Shown: one piece after another, positions 52,978 through 62,189 of the stretch
How positions within the stretch are numbered: position 1 is the first letter of the stretch
Layout: each line of letters opens with the position of its first letter
DNA from: Flavobacterium sp. KACC 22763
GTDB lineage: Bacteria > Bacteroidota > Bacteroidia > Flavobacteriales > Flavobacteriaceae
Reading direction: 5' to 3'
DNA: 64,000 bases
NCBI RefSeq assembly: GCF_028736155.1
Contig: NZ_CP117879.1
Span: 4,278,001-4,342,000 of the forward strand
The notes under the pieces: model-generated
The model's input: only the letters and a program-made list of their open reading frames with translations
What the model was told of the DNA's origin: nothing
The model's database searches: none
Made by a program: the position numbers and the translations under genes

Positions 52978-53024
52978 AATTAGATAATTAGAAAATGTTC
53001 AATCATTCTTCTAATTATCTAATT
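52978..53024. repeat. 16-bp perfect inverted repeat between atpA and atpG
   Basis: AATTAGATAATTAGAA (52978-52993) and TTCTAATTATCTAATT (53009-53024) with a 15-nt loop. AT-only except two G/C pairs; not a normal terminator. May act on mRNA stability between the two cistrons. Confidence 0.6.
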
Positions 53025-53053
53025 TTAAAATTGTCACATTTTCTAATTAATAG

Positions 53054-53914
53054 ATGGCAAATTTAAAGGAAATCCGTAATAGAATTACTTCCGTTTCATC
53101 GACGATGCAGATTACATCGGCTATGAAAATGGTTTCTGCTGCAAAGCTGAAGAAAGCACAAGATGCAATCACTGCAATGCGTCCTTATGCCGAGAAATTA
53201 ACGGAGTTATTGCAAGATCTTTCTGCTACACTAGAAGGTGAAATAGGAGGAGATTACACTACACAACGTGAAGTAAAAAAAGTATTGTTAGTTGCTGTAA
53301 CTTCAAACAGAGGTTTATGTGGAGCTTTCAATTCGAATATTATTAAAGAGATTAAAAATCGTACTGATTTTTATGCAGGAAAGCAAGTTGACGTTTTTGC
53401 CATTGGTAAAAAAGGTGGTGATGCTTTAATCAAAACGCATAAAATTCACGGTCATCATAATGCAATTTTTGATAATTTGACATTTGAAAATGTTGCTGGA
53501 ATTGCAGATGATTTAACACAAAAGTTTTTAACTGGAGAATACGACAGAATTGAGTTAGTTTACAATCAGTTTAAAAATGCTGCGACTCAGATTGTTCAAG
53601 TAGAGCAGTTTTTACCGTTAGCACCTATTAACACTGATACTGCTGCAACTTCTGGAGATTATATTTTTGAACCAGGGAAAGAAGAGATTGTATTGGCTTT
53701 GATTCCGAAGTCTTTAAAAACGCAATTGTACAAAGGTATCCGCGATTCATTCGCTTCTGAGCATGGAGCACGTATGACTGCAATGCACAAAGCAACAGAT
53801 AACGCAACAGCTTTAAGAAACCAATTGAAATTAACTTATAACAAAGCTCGTCAAGCTGCGATTACAAGTGAGATTTTGGAAATTGTTGGTGGAGCAGAAG
53901 CTTTAAACGGATAA
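53054..53914 (+). CDS. atpG: ATP synthase F1 subunit gamma
   Basis: 286 residues. N-terminal helix LKEIRNRITSVSSTMQITSAMKMVSAAKL and the C-terminal ITSEILEIVGGAEAL are typical. Gamma is the central rotor shaft. Last gene of the cluster; atpD and atpC are absent here and must lie elsewhere, as in other Bacteroidota. Confidence 0.97.
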   Translation: MANLKEIRNRITSVSSTMQITSAMKMVSAAKLKKAQDAITAMRPYAEKLTELLQDLSATLEGEIGGDYTTQREVKKVLLVAVTSNRGLCGAFNSNIIKEIKNRTDFYAGKQVDVFAIGKKGGDALIKTHKIHGHHNAIFDNLTFENVAGIADDLTQKFLTGEYDRIELVYNQFKNAATQIVQVEQFLPLAPINTDTAATSGDYIFEPGKEEIVLALIPKSLKTQLYKGIRDSFASEHGARMTAMHKATDNATALRNQLKLTYNKARQAAITSEILEIVGGAEALNG

Positions 53915-53936
53915 TCTATTCCATAATATATAAAAG

Positions 53937-53963
53937 AAAAGCCAGCATTAGCTGGCTTTTCTT
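53937..53963 (+). terminator. Terminator of the ATP synthase operon
   Basis: AAAAGCCAGC, ATTA loop, GCTGGCTTTT, then CTTTT. 23 bp after the atpG stop. Confidence 0.87.
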
Positions 53964-53995
53964 TTATTGGAAGTTTTATTCTTTTTTAAAAATAC

Positions 53996-54056
53996 TTTTA
54001 TAAAATGGTGATTCTCAAATTATAGTTAAGTTGAGAATCACTACCATTTTATAAAA
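53996..54056. repeat. Long imperfect inverted repeat after the atp terminator
   Basis: TTTTATAAAATGGT and GATTCTCAA on the left (53996-54018) pair with 54031-54056; the right arm has three extra bases (a bulge of ACT) between the two blocks. 23 paired bases, 12-nt loop. Confidence 0.65.
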
Positions 54057-54090
54057 ATAGACAGATAACTCTGTGTGCTTTGTCTTTCAT

Positions 54091-54343
54091 GGGAACAAAC
54101 TAGCTTTATTAATCCCAGTGCTCTGTTTTTTTAAGGGTTACAATACAGCAGAATCAATCCCTTGTGCTTTGTCTTTTATGGGAACAAACAAGCTTTATCA
54201 GTCCCAGTGCTCTGTTTTTATTAGGGTTACAATACAGCTGAATCAATCCCTTATGCTTTGTCTTTTATGGGAACAAACAAGCTTTATCAGTCCCGGTGCT
54301 TTCTTTTTTTTGAAGGGTTGTATCTAGCTTTCTCATTCCCTTT
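54091..54343. repeat. Six-unit tandem array of alternating 44/45-bp units
   Basis: Units begin GGG at 54091, 54135, 54180, 54224, 54269 and 54315. A units start GGGAACAAAC and centre on AAGCTT; B units start GGGTTACAATACAGC. Both share AGCT in the middle, ATCA then TCCC, and a tail GTGCTCTGT or GTGCTTTGT with a T run. The A-B pair repeats almost identically with 89-bp period; the last two units are more diverged. Each GGG...CCC segment is an imperfect palindrome around AGCT. An 84-codon open frame runs through it but looks accidental. Confidence 0.85.
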
Positions 54344-54574
54344 GAAACAAATTTAATCAAAGACTGTAAAAAAAATGTTACATAATTTTTAACTAAATTT
54401 TATATATTTCACATGTTCTGTTAAAAAAATGTGTTATAATTAGTTAAAGATAAGTATTTTAAGATTACTTTGTACAATAATTCTTCTTTTTTTGTTAAAA
54501 TTTTTTTTCAAAGTTTAATTCCTCTCGGCTTATCTTATATTTTAAGTATTTTTGAATCTCTATTCTTTTATACA

Positions 54575-55021
54575 ATGGCTTTACAAATACAAGAGCTTAC
54601 GACCATTGAAGAAATGGCAGCTCAGATTAATACAATACGATTTTTATATCCAAATATTTCTCTTGAAAAATATAAATCATTTCTTTCTGAAATGCTTCCG
54701 CATAATTATATTCAGATTGCAGTTTTTGAAGATGATATTTGTCTTGGGTTGACAGGTTGTTGGTCGGCTACAAAACTTTGGACAGGAAAATATCTTGAGA
54801 TTGACAATTTTGTTGTTAATCCAGAATACCGATCTAAAGGAATCGGGAAAATGCTTACCGATTATGTAGATAAAAAAGCTATCGAGTTAAATTGCAGCAG
54901 TATCGTTTTGGATGCATTTACAGGAAATTTTGGAGCTCATAGATTTTATTATAATCAGGGTTATGCGCCAAGAGGATTTCATTTTGTGAAAATTTTGGAC
55001 GAAAAGAAATTGACTGTCTAA
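54575..55021 (+). CDS. GNAT-family N-acetyltransferase
   Basis: 148 residues. The acetyl-CoA-binding motif is EIDNFVVNPEYRSKGIGKMLTDYVDKKAIE (R/QxxGxG/A as RSKGIG). Late motif FYYNQGYAPRGFHF is also typical. Substrate unknown. The frame stays open 35 codons upstream, but that part is a hydrophobic Phe-rich run starting without a usual start, so I use the ATG of MALQIQELTTIEEM. Confidence 0.87.
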   Translation: MALQIQELTTIEEMAAQINTIRFLYPNISLEKYKSFLSEMLPHNYIQIAVFEDDICLGLTGCWSATKLWTGKYLEIDNFVVNPEYRSKGIGKMLTDYVDKKAIELNCSSIVLDAFTGNFGAHRFYYNQGYAPRGFHFVKILDEKKLTV

Positions 55022-55116
55022 AAACAATCAGAAGTTTTCTTTATTGCACCAACAAAAACATCATTAAACAAAAGAAATGGTTATTTTTGTCTTACAAACA
55101 TTATTAGAATTATATT

Positions 55117-56577
55117 TTGGGATTATATAAAAATCTATTCAAGCAAACGGCAATTTACGGACTGGCAACAGTTTTACCAAGAATGCTGAGTTTTTTATTA
55201 GTGAGATTGTATACAGGAATTTTGCCTACAGCAGAGTATGGTGAAGTTTCAATTGTATTGTCTTGGATGGTTTTCTTTAATGTGGTTCTTTCATACGGAA
55301 TGGAAACTGCGTTTTTTAGATTTTACAGTGCAGAAGAGGATAAGAAAAATGTAATTGCAACATCTACCATTTCAATATTTTGGACTTCTATAATTTTTCT
55401 TTTCGCAGGATTGATTTTTAGAAACACATTAGCAAACTTGGCGGAAGTAGATGTTCAGTATATTACCTATACAATTTGGATTTTAGTTTTAGATGCATTA
55501 GTCTTAATCCCATTTTCTAAACTTAGGGCGAATCAGAGACCGATGGTTTATGCAGCTATTAAGATTGGAAATGTTGTGATAAACTTATTACTGAATATAT
55601 TTTTCTTAATGTATCTTCCAAAATTAGCAGAGGCAAATCCGAATTCTATTTGGGATAATTTATATGTACAAAACTTCCAGATAGCTTATATTTTTATTGC
55701 AAACCTTTTGGCAAGTTTGGCGACATTTATTGTGCTTTCTCCGAATTATCTTTCTCTTGGACGAAAATTTGATCCTGTTCTTTGGAAAAAAATGATGAAA
55801 TACGGACTTCCTATTTTGGTGGCTGGATTGGCTTTTGCTGTCAACGAACACTTCGATAAAATTCTATTAGGATATTTGCTTCCAGAAAACTTAGCAAAAT
55901 CTGAAGTTGGAGCTTATTCTGCTTGTTACAAATTAGGATTGTTTATGGTTCTTTTTGCAACAGCTTTTAGATTAGGAATTGAGCCGTTCTTTTTTAGTCA
56001 TGCCAAAAATGAAAACGCGCCACAGACTTATGCCGTTATTACCAAATATTTCGTGATTTTAGGCTCGTTGATTTTATTGGGTGTAATTGTTTTTGCAGAC
56101 GTTTTAAAATACTTATTATTAGATAACAAATCGTATTGGGAAGCCATGAAAGTTGTACCGCTTATTATTTTGGCAAATTTCTTTCTAGGCATTTATAATA
56201 ATTTATCGGTTTGGTATAAGTTGACCGATAAAACAAAAATTGGAGCATACATATCTATTGTAGGTGCCATTGTTACTTTGATTTTAAATTATCTTTTAAT
56301 TCCAAAATACAGCTATTATGGTTCTGCTATTGCGACCATTTCAGCTTACGGAAGTATGATGCTTATTTCTTATGTATTAGGAAATAAATATTATCCGATT
56401 CCTTATGATATGAACAAGATTGGTGCTTATTTAGGCGTTTCGATAGTATTTTCGATTATCTCATTTTACGGATTTAGAGAAAAATATTATGTTGGAATTC
56501 CACTTCTTTTAATCTTTATGTACATGGTTTACCATTTTGAAAAAGATACTATAAAAGGAATAATGAAGAGAAAATAA
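55117..56577 (+). CDS. Second oligosaccharide flippase (Wzx/MurJ-like)
   Basis: 486 residues, about fourteen membrane segments. N-terminus GLYKNLFKQTAIYGLATVLPRMLSFLLVRLYTGILPTAEYGEVSIV is typical of polysaccharide flippases of the MOP superfamily, with FFRFYS after segment 2. The start is TTG. It is 22 kb from the main glycan locus and precedes dut and a nucleotidyltransferase. It may serve a separate glycan or peptidoglycan-like precursor. Confidence 0.85.
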   Translation: MGLYKNLFKQTAIYGLATVLPRMLSFLLVRLYTGILPTAEYGEVSIVLSWMVFFNVVLSYGMETAFFRFYSAEEDKKNVIATSTISIFWTSIIFLFAGLIFRNTLANLAEVDVQYITYTIWILVLDALVLIPFSKLRANQRPMVYAAIKIGNVVINLLLNIFFLMYLPKLAEANPNSIWDNLYVQNFQIAYIFIANLLASLATFIVLSPNYLSLGRKFDPVLWKKMMKYGLPILVAGLAFAVNEHFDKILLGYLLPENLAKSEVGAYSACYKLGLFMVLFATAFRLGIEPFFFSHAKNENAPQTYAVITKYFVILGSLILLGVIVFADVLKYLLLDNKSYWEAMKVVPLIILANFFLGIYNNLSVWYKLTDKTKIGAYISIVGAIVTLILNYLLIPKYSYYGSAIATISAYGSMMLISYVLGNKYYPIPYDMNKIGAYLGVSIVFSIISFYGFREKYYVGIPLLLIFMYMVYHFEKDTIKGIMKRK

Positions 56578-56604
56578 GACGTTTTAAGAAAATTATATTC
56601 AAAA

Positions 56605-57039
56605 ATGAAAATTCAAATTATCAATAAATCACAGCACGATTTACCAAATTACGAAACGATTGCTTCTGCAGGAATGGATCTGCGTGCCAATATTATAGAA
56701 CCTATTACGTTAAAACCTTTAGAAAGAACAATTGTAAAAACAGGACTTTTTATTGAATTACCAATTGGTTATGAAGCACAAGTAAGACCAAGAAGCGGTC
56801 TGGCAGCAAAAAAAGGAGTAACTGTTTTAAATTCGCCTGGAACTGTTGATGCAGATTACAGAGGGGAAATCGGAGTAATTTTAGTAAATTTATCTAATGA
56901 CGATTTTGTAATCGAAAATGGAGAGCGAATTGCACAGCTGATTATTGCAAAACACGAAAGAGCAGAGTGGATAGAAGTTGAAACACTTACTGAAACATCA
57001 AGAGGTGAAGGAGGCTTTGGAAGCACTGGAGTAAAATAG
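56605..57039 (+). CDS. dut: dUTP diphosphatase
   Basis: 144 residues. All five motifs of trimeric dUTPases are visible: [48 protein letters not shown] and [10 protein letters not shown]. It hydrolyses dUTP to dUMP and keeps uracil out of DNA. It follows the flippase by 27 bp. Confidence 0.97.
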   Translation: MKIQIINKSQHDLPNYETIASAGMDLRANIIEPITLKPLERTIVKTGLFIELPIGYEAQVRPRSGLAAKKGVTVLNSPGTVDADYRGEIGVILVNLSNDDFVIENGERIAQLIIAKHERAEWIEVETLTETSRGEGGFGSTGVK

Positions 57040-57105
57040 TAGAAAAAACAAAGACCAAACCCAATGAAGATTTTGACAAATCTTCTTATAAAATCAAATT
57101 AAAGA

Positions 57106-58122
57106 ATGAAAATAATTGTGCCAATGGCAGGCCGCGGATCAAGATTGAGACCACATACATTAACGGTTCCAAAACCGTTAATTCCAGTTGCAGGAAAATC
57201 GATTGTACACCGTTTAGTTGAAGATATTGCCAAAATATTAAAAGAACCAATTGAAGAAGTTGCTTTTATTTTAGGAGATGAAGCGTTCTTTGGAGATGAT
57301 GTTGTAGCAAGTTTAGAAGATTTGGCAAAAGGATTAGGAGCAAAAGCTTCAATCTATCGTCAAGATCAGCCACTAGGAACTGGACATGCTATTATGTGTG
57401 CAAAAGAATCTCTTTCTGGACCAGCGGTAATTGCTTACGCAGATACTTTAATTAGAGCTGATTTTGAACTAGATCCCGAAGCCGATGCTGTAATTTGGGT
57501 AAAACAAGTAGATCAGCCAGAAGCTTTTGGTGTGGTAAAATTGAACCAGAATAATGAAATTATAGAGTTGGTTGAAAAACCAAAAGAGTTTGTAAGCGAT
57601 TTAGCTGTTATTGGAATTTATTATTTTAAAGAAGTTGGAATTCTGAAAAATGAACTTCAAAATGTTTTAGATAATAATATTCAGAATGGTGGAGAATACC
57701 AGATTAATGATGGTATCAAAGCGATGATGGCAAACGGAAAAGTTTTCAAAACAGGAAGCGTAGACGAGTGGATGGACTGTGGTAACAAAGATGTTACGGT
57801 TGAAACCAATACAAGAATGCTTGGTTTTCTTCACAATGACGGAGAACATTTGGTAGATTATGGTGTGACTTTAGAAAATTCAACCATTATTCCTCCTTGT
57901 TATATTGGGCAAAATGTGGTTTTGAAAAACACTACGATTGGTCCAAATGTTTCGCTTGGAAATGGTTGTCATGTAACAGACAGTACAATCAAAAACAGTT
58001 TGATCCAGACGTATTCTCAAATTAAAAATGCTGCTTTAGATAATGCAATGATCGGAAACCATGTAAGTTACGATGGCAAATTTACAAGCATCAGCATTGG
58101 AGATTACGCTGTTTTAGAATAA
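57106..58122 (+). CDS. Sugar nucleotidyltransferase with left-handed beta-helix tail
   Basis: 338 residues. The N-terminal Rossmann domain starts KIIVPMAGRGSRLRPHTLTVPKPLIPVAGKSI (signature GRGSRLRP...KP), with DEWMDCGNK-like VDEWMDCGNKD later. The C-terminal 90 residues have hexapeptide-like repeats (VTLENSTIIPPCYIGQNVVLKNTTIGPNVSLGN) as in RmlA/GlmU-like enzymes. It should make an NDP-sugar; the sugar is unclear. It follows dut by 66 bp. Confidence 0.9.
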   Translation: MKIIVPMAGRGSRLRPHTLTVPKPLIPVAGKSIVHRLVEDIAKILKEPIEEVAFILGDEAFFGDDVVASLEDLAKGLGAKASIYRQDQPLGTGHAIMCAKESLSGPAVIAYADTLIRADFELDPEADAVIWVKQVDQPEAFGVVKLNQNNEIIELVEKPKEFVSDLAVIGIYYFKEVGILKNELQNVLDNNIQNGGEYQINDGIKAMMANGKVFKTGSVDEWMDCGNKDVTVETNTRMLGFLHNDGEHLVDYGVTLENSTIIPPCYIGQNVVLKNTTIGPNVSLGNGCHVTDSTIKNSLIQTYSQIKNAALDNAMIGNHVSYDGKFTSISIGDYAVLE

Positions 58123-58170
58123 AATAAAAAATAAGAAAGTTTCGTTTTGTTTAAAATGTAATTTTTAGAA

Positions 58171-59523
58171 ATGATTAAAAAAGGAGTTTTTACAATATTG
58201 ATTTTTGCTTTATTCAGCACATCATTTTCGGTTTTTGCTCAGACAGAACCCGAAGATATCGCTATGGCAACAGACGAATATCAGGACTCATTTTATGAAT
58301 CATTAAAACAAAAAGGAATTGAAAATTATGATAAAGCTATTGTATCATTGGAGAAATGTATTAAACTTAAACCCAATGATGCAGTAGCTTATTTTGAATT
58401 AGGAAAAAACTATTTTGCGCTTAAAGAATATCAAAATGCACAGACTGCTTTTGAAAAAGCCACACAGCTTGATCCAAAAAACAAATGGTTTTGGCTTGGA
58501 ATTTACGATGTAAGTTACGAGACAAAAAATTATCCTCTTGCAATTGAGATTATTCAAAAAATAATTGTTTTTGACGAAGAGTACAAAGACGATTTGATTT
58601 CGTTGTACATGATTACCAATCAGTATGACAAAGCATTAATTGCGATTAATGAAATGAACGATAAGTTCGGAAAATCTTCGGATCGCGAAATTTATAAAGC
58701 TCAGATTTTATCTCAAGGAAAATATCAAAATGCTGAAATTGACAATTTAGTTCAGCAAATTAAAAAAGATCCGAAAGAAGAATCCAATTATTTGAATCTT
58801 ATTTTATTGTATTCAAAAAACAATGAAAATGAGAAATCGCTTGAAGTAGCAAAACAGTTGGCTAAAGAAATTCCAAATTCTGAGTGGGGACAGGTGAGTT
58901 TATTCAAAACTTATCTAGATGCCAATCAGGCCGATAAAGCTATAAAATCGATGAATGTGATTTTAGCAAGTTCAAAAATCGATTCAAAAATCAAACACAG
59001 GACTTTGAATGAATTTTTGATTTATGTAAATAAAAATCCACAGTATTCTGCCGATTTAGAAAAAGCTATTTCTTACTTTGATAATGACAAAGATGTTGAT
59101 GTTGCCAAAGAAATTGGAAAATTTTATCATAGTAAAGGACAGTTTGAAAATGCGATTAAATATTACGAAAAAGATTTAAGCGCCAATTCAGATACAGATC
59201 TTGAAACCAATATGTTATTGCTGGAAGCCTATTCGCAAGCAAAACAATACGAGCCAATGACTAAAAGAGCTATGATGCTGATTGAAGTTTATCCGAGTCA
59301 GGCTCAGTTTTACTATTATGCTGGTTTAGGAAGTAATCAGCTGAAACAATTTAAAAATGCAAAAACCGTCTTAGAAATGGGTCTTGATTATGTAGTGGAT
59401 GACGTAAAATTAGAATCAAATTTTAATATTCAGTTAGGAGAGGCATACAATGGATTGGGGAATGCAAAGAAAAAAGAGGAATACTTTTTGAAGGCAAATG
59501 AAGTATTAAAAAAGAAAAAATAA
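58171..59523 (+). CDS. Secreted tetratricopeptide-repeat protein
   Basis: 450 residues with a signal peptide (GVFTILIFALFSTSFSVFAQ). At least three TPR pairs near residues 50-130 (AVAYFELGKNYFALKEYQNAQTAFEKATQLDP, FWLGIYDVSYETKNYPLAIEII) and others in the C-terminal half (AKEIGKFYHSKGQFENAIKYYEKDL). Probably periplasmic protein-binding scaffold. It lies 7 bp before the DUF4292 gene. Confidence 0.85.
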   Translation: MIKKGVFTILIFALFSTSFSVFAQTEPEDIAMATDEYQDSFYESLKQKGIENYDKAIVSLEKCIKLKPNDAVAYFELGKNYFALKEYQNAQTAFEKATQLDPKNKWFWLGIYDVSYETKNYPLAIEIIQKIIVFDEEYKDDLISLYMITNQYDKALIAINEMNDKFGKSSDREIYKAQILSQGKYQNAEIDNLVQQIKKDPKEESNYLNLILLYSKNNENEKSLEVAKQLAKEIPNSEWGQVSLFKTYLDANQADKAIKSMNVILASSKIDSKIKHRTLNEFLIYVNKNPQYSADLEKAISYFDNDKDVDVAKEIGKFYHSKGQFENAIKYYEKDLSANSDTDLETNMLLLEAYSQAKQYEPMTKRAMMLIEVYPSQAQFYYYAGLGSNQLKQFKNAKTVLEMGLDYVVDDVKLESNFNIQLGEAYNGLGNAKKKEEYFLKANEVLKKKK

Positions 59524-59530
59524 AATTTAA

Positions 59531-60310
59531 ATGAAAAAATATATATCAATACTAGCATTGTCTATTGCCGTAATTTCATGTAAATCGAAAGCGGTAGCAG
59601 TGCAAGGAAATACAAGCCAGACAATTGCACCAAAAGAAGACAAAAAAGTAATCGAAAAACATTACGACAACAAGTTAGATTTTTCTACTTTATACATAAA
59701 AGCGAGCGCAAGATATGCTGATGAAAAACAAAGCCAAAATGTTACTGCCGAAATTAGAATTGAAAAGGACAAACAGATTTTAATAAGCGTACGTTTCTTA
59801 GGAATTACAATGGCAAAAGCTTTAATAACACCTTCAGCGGTAAGTTATTATGAAAAAATGAACGGGACTTATTATGAAGGCGATTTTACAAGTTTAAGCA
59901 AATGGCTTGGAACAGATTTAGATTATTCTAAAGTTCAAAATCTATTGGTTGGAGAAGCTTTTGACGATTTAAGAAAAGGAAAATATACACAGACAATTGT
60001 AGATAATCTATTTAGACTTGATGAGGAAAAGGACGCAAATTTAAAAAAGACCTTTTTCTTAGATGGAGAAAAATATTTGATTCAGAAAGAAGAGATTTCG
60101 CAGCCATCTGAAAACAGAACGTTGCAAATAGCTTATTCAGATACTAAAAATTTTGATCAGGGAATATTACCGACAAGTATAGAAATCAATGCAGTGCAGC
60201 CAAAAGGCAAAACAAGTATTAATTTAAATTATAACAATATTTCATTTAATGAAGAACTTTCTTTTCCGTATAGTGTTCCAAGCGGTTATAAAAAAGTTAC
60301 AATTAAGTAA
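59531..60310 (+). CDS. DUF4292 lipoprotein
   Basis: 259 residues; lipoprotein signal SILALSIAVISCKSK with Cys near residue 17. The DUF4292 domain follows: LDFSTLYIKASARYADEKQSQNVTAEIRIEKDKQILISVRFLGITMAKALITPS, resembling the LolB/LolA-like half-barrel. Function unknown but an outer-membrane lipid or lipoprotein-handling role is plausible. It precedes the EnvC-like gene by 24 bp. Confidence 0.87.
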   Translation: MKKYISILALSIAVISCKSKAVAVQGNTSQTIAPKEDKKVIEKHYDNKLDFSTLYIKASARYADEKQSQNVTAEIRIEKDKQILISVRFLGITMAKALITPSAVSYYEKMNGTYYEGDFTSLSKWLGTDLDYSKVQNLLVGEAFDDLRKGKYTQTIVDNLFRLDEEKDANLKKTFFLDGEKYLIQKEEISQPSENRTLQIAYSDTKNFDQGILPTSIEINAVQPKGKTSINLNYNNISFNEELSFPYSVPSGYKKVTIK

Positions 60311-60334
60311 ATTTGCAAAAATAAAAACAGAAAC

Positions 60335-61603
60335 ATGCCAAAATTTCTTCTAAGTCTAGTTTTAGTTTGCGCCACTACATTTGTATGGGCGCAGGATTCA
60401 CAGCAAGAAAAACTGGAACAGCGTAAAGCTCAAATTCAGCAGGAAATCAGAGATAACGAAAAGATGCTTCAGTCTGTTCGAAAAAAAGAGAAATCTGCTG
60501 TAAATGAATATATAATTCAGGCAAACAAAATCAAGCTGAAAGAGAAATTAATTAATACGACAGCAAAGCAAGAAAAGCTGATTAGTAATGACATGTATAT
60601 AAATCAGGTTCAGGTAAATAAACTTAAAAAAGAACTAAAAGTTCTAAAAGAAGATTATGCCAAGATGATTTTAAAATCATACAAAAGCCGTTCTGAACAG
60701 AGCCGTGCCATGTTCATTTTATCTTCTGAAAGTTTTTTACAAGCTTATAAAAGAGCACAATATTTAAAGCAATATACTGCTTTTAGAAAAAATCAAGGTC
60801 TTGAAATCCAGTCAAAAACTGCTCAGTTAGTTGATTTTAATGCTAAATTGGATGGGCAAAGACAAGTAAAGAAAAAAATAATTGCCGAAAATCAAAAAGA
60901 GAAAGTTTCTCTCGAAGCAGAAAAAAAGGAACAGCAGAAACTTGTTAATTCGCTTAAAAAAGATAAGAATAAAATTATTGCAGATACAAAATCTAAACAG
61001 CAGGAATCGAGAAGAATTGATGCAAAAATCAAAGAATTGATTCGAGAACAAATTAGATTAGCAAATCAGAAAGCAGAAGAAGAGAGAAGAAAGAGAATAG
61101 CAGAAGGTAAAACTACAGAAAGTAATGATCCGCCTAAAACATATTCTTCAGACAAAATTGCATTAACACCTGAAGGCAAGATTTTGGCCGCAGACTTTAA
61201 GGCAAACCGTGGAAAATTGCCATGGCCAGTAGAAAAGGGATTTATTTCTCTTGGTTACGGAGACCAACCACACCCGCTACATCCATCTTTAACTGTTCAT
61301 AATTCTGGAGTAGAAATAACAACAGAACAAGGAGCCACTGCGCGAGCTGTATTTGATGGTGTTGTATCAAAAGTAATTGCATTGTCCCCTGTAAATAGAG
61401 CAGTTTTTATTCAGCATGGAGATTATTTTACAGTATATCAGAATCTGAGTCAGGTTTTTGTGGAACAGGGAGATAAAGTAAAATTGAAACAAAGCATTGG
61501 AAAAGTAAGAACGAGTGGAGATACTGGAAAGACAGTAATAAAGTTTTTGATTCTTCAAAATACATCTAACAATAATCCGGAAGGATGGTTGCAAGATAGA
61601 TAA
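60335..61603 (+). CDS. EnvC-like murein hydrolase activator with degenerate LytM domain
   Basis: 422 residues. Signal peptide (FLLSLVLVCATTFVWAQ), a long coiled coil (about 25-260, QEKLEQRKAQIQQEIRDNEKMLQSVRKKEKS) and a C-terminal LytM-like domain (about 295-415). In the LytM part the metal ligands are altered: HNSGVEI in place of HxGxD and YQNL in place of the YxHL His. This is the activator (non-catalytic) type, which recruits amidases at division. Last of the TPR-DUF4292-EnvC set. Confidence 0.9.
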   Translation: MPKFLLSLVLVCATTFVWAQDSQQEKLEQRKAQIQQEIRDNEKMLQSVRKKEKSAVNEYIIQANKIKLKEKLINTTAKQEKLISNDMYINQVQVNKLKKELKVLKEDYAKMILKSYKSRSEQSRAMFILSSESFLQAYKRAQYLKQYTAFRKNQGLEIQSKTAQLVDFNAKLDGQRQVKKKIIAENQKEKVSLEAEKKEQQKLVNSLKKDKNKIIADTKSKQQESRRIDAKIKELIREQIRLANQKAEEERRKRIAEGKTTESNDPPKTYSSDKIALTPEGKILAADFKANRGKLPWPVEKGFISLGYGDQPHPLHPSLTVHNSGVEITTEQGATARAVFDGVVSKVIALSPVNRAVFIQHGDYFTVYQNLSQVFVEQGDKVKLKQSIGKVRTSGDTGKTVIKFLILQNTSNNNPEGWLQDR

Positions 61604-61608
61604 AATTT

Positions 61609-61632
61609 AAGGGAGCATTTAGCTCCCTTTTT
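61609..61632. terminator. Terminator between the EnvC-like and CBS genes
   Basis: AAGGGAGC, ATTTA loop, GCTCCCTT, then TTTT. It lies between converging genes. Confidence 0.83.
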
Positions 61633-61645
61633 TATTGAAGTATAA

Positions 61646-62065
61646 TTAATCGTATTGTTCTAATAAATATTTTATAACATCGGTAGTTGTTACAATTCCT
61701 TTAAGCTCACCATTATCAACAACAGGAAGCGCATGGAAATCTTCTTTCACAAAAATTTCAGCCAAATCTCTTATTATAGTATCAGCCGAAACGGTTTTTG
61801 GCTTCGAAGTCATTACCTGAGGAACAGTTAGCATTTCTAATATAGCTTCATCAGCATTGTCCTGACCTTCAAATAAAGCTCCAAAAGTTAATCGGTTAAT
61901 ATCTGTTCGGCTAATTATTCCGATTACTTCTTTACCTTTTACAATTGGAATATGGCGAATTGTATTTGCTTTTAATTTTTCGACTACTGTTTTTAGATCA
62001 TCTTTTTCGTTTGCAGTCACTACGGTTTTTGTCATAATGTGACTAATTGGTTCTCTTTTTTTCAT
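61646..62065 (-). CDS. CBS-domain protein
   Basis: 139 residues made of two CBS motifs in tandem (PISHIMTKTVVTANEKDDLKTVVEKL and VPQVMTSKPKTVSADTIIRDLAEIFVKEDFHALPVVDNGELKGIVTTTDVIKYL). CBS pairs bind adenosine nucleotides and regulate attached domains; here there is none, so it is a stand-alone sensor of unknown partner. Diverges from rbfA. Confidence 0.9.
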   Translation of the reverse strand: MKKREPISHIMTKTVVTANEKDDLKTVVEKLKANTIRHIPIVKGKEVIGIISRTDINRLTFGALFEGQDNADEAILEMLTVPQVMTSKPKTVSADTIIRDLAEIFVKEDFHALPVVDNGELKGIVTTTDVIKYLLEQYD

Positions 62066-62177
62066 GATAGATTAGTTTTATATTTATATCAAATATGTAG
62101 AATAATTCCCTCAAACGCTATGACCTTTATCAGCTTTTAAAACAATTAAAAGAACATGTAATACGACTAAATTTTAG

Positions 62178-62185
62178 TATTTTTG
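62178..62185 (+). promoter_or_regulatory. rbfA -7 promoter element
   Basis: TATTTTTG ends 4 nt before the rbfA ATG, so the transcript leader would be very short or absent. Fits TAnnTTTG. Confidence 0.5.
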
Positions 62186-62189
62186 CAGT

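Noticed and set aside
54073..54327. 84-codon plus-strand open frame through the tandem array
   Set aside because: It follows the repeat periodicity only because 44+45 = 89 bp is not a multiple of three and no unit happens to carry a stop in that frame; no start signal, no family, Cys/Phe-rich low-complexity product.
54091..54343. CRISPR array
   Set aside because: There are no unique spacers between conserved repeats; whole units repeat in A-B order.
54470..54574. 35-codon hydrophobic N-terminal extension of the GNAT gene
   Set aside because: Phe-rich translation of an AT-rich leader with no usual start codon; the GNAT fold begins at the later ATG.
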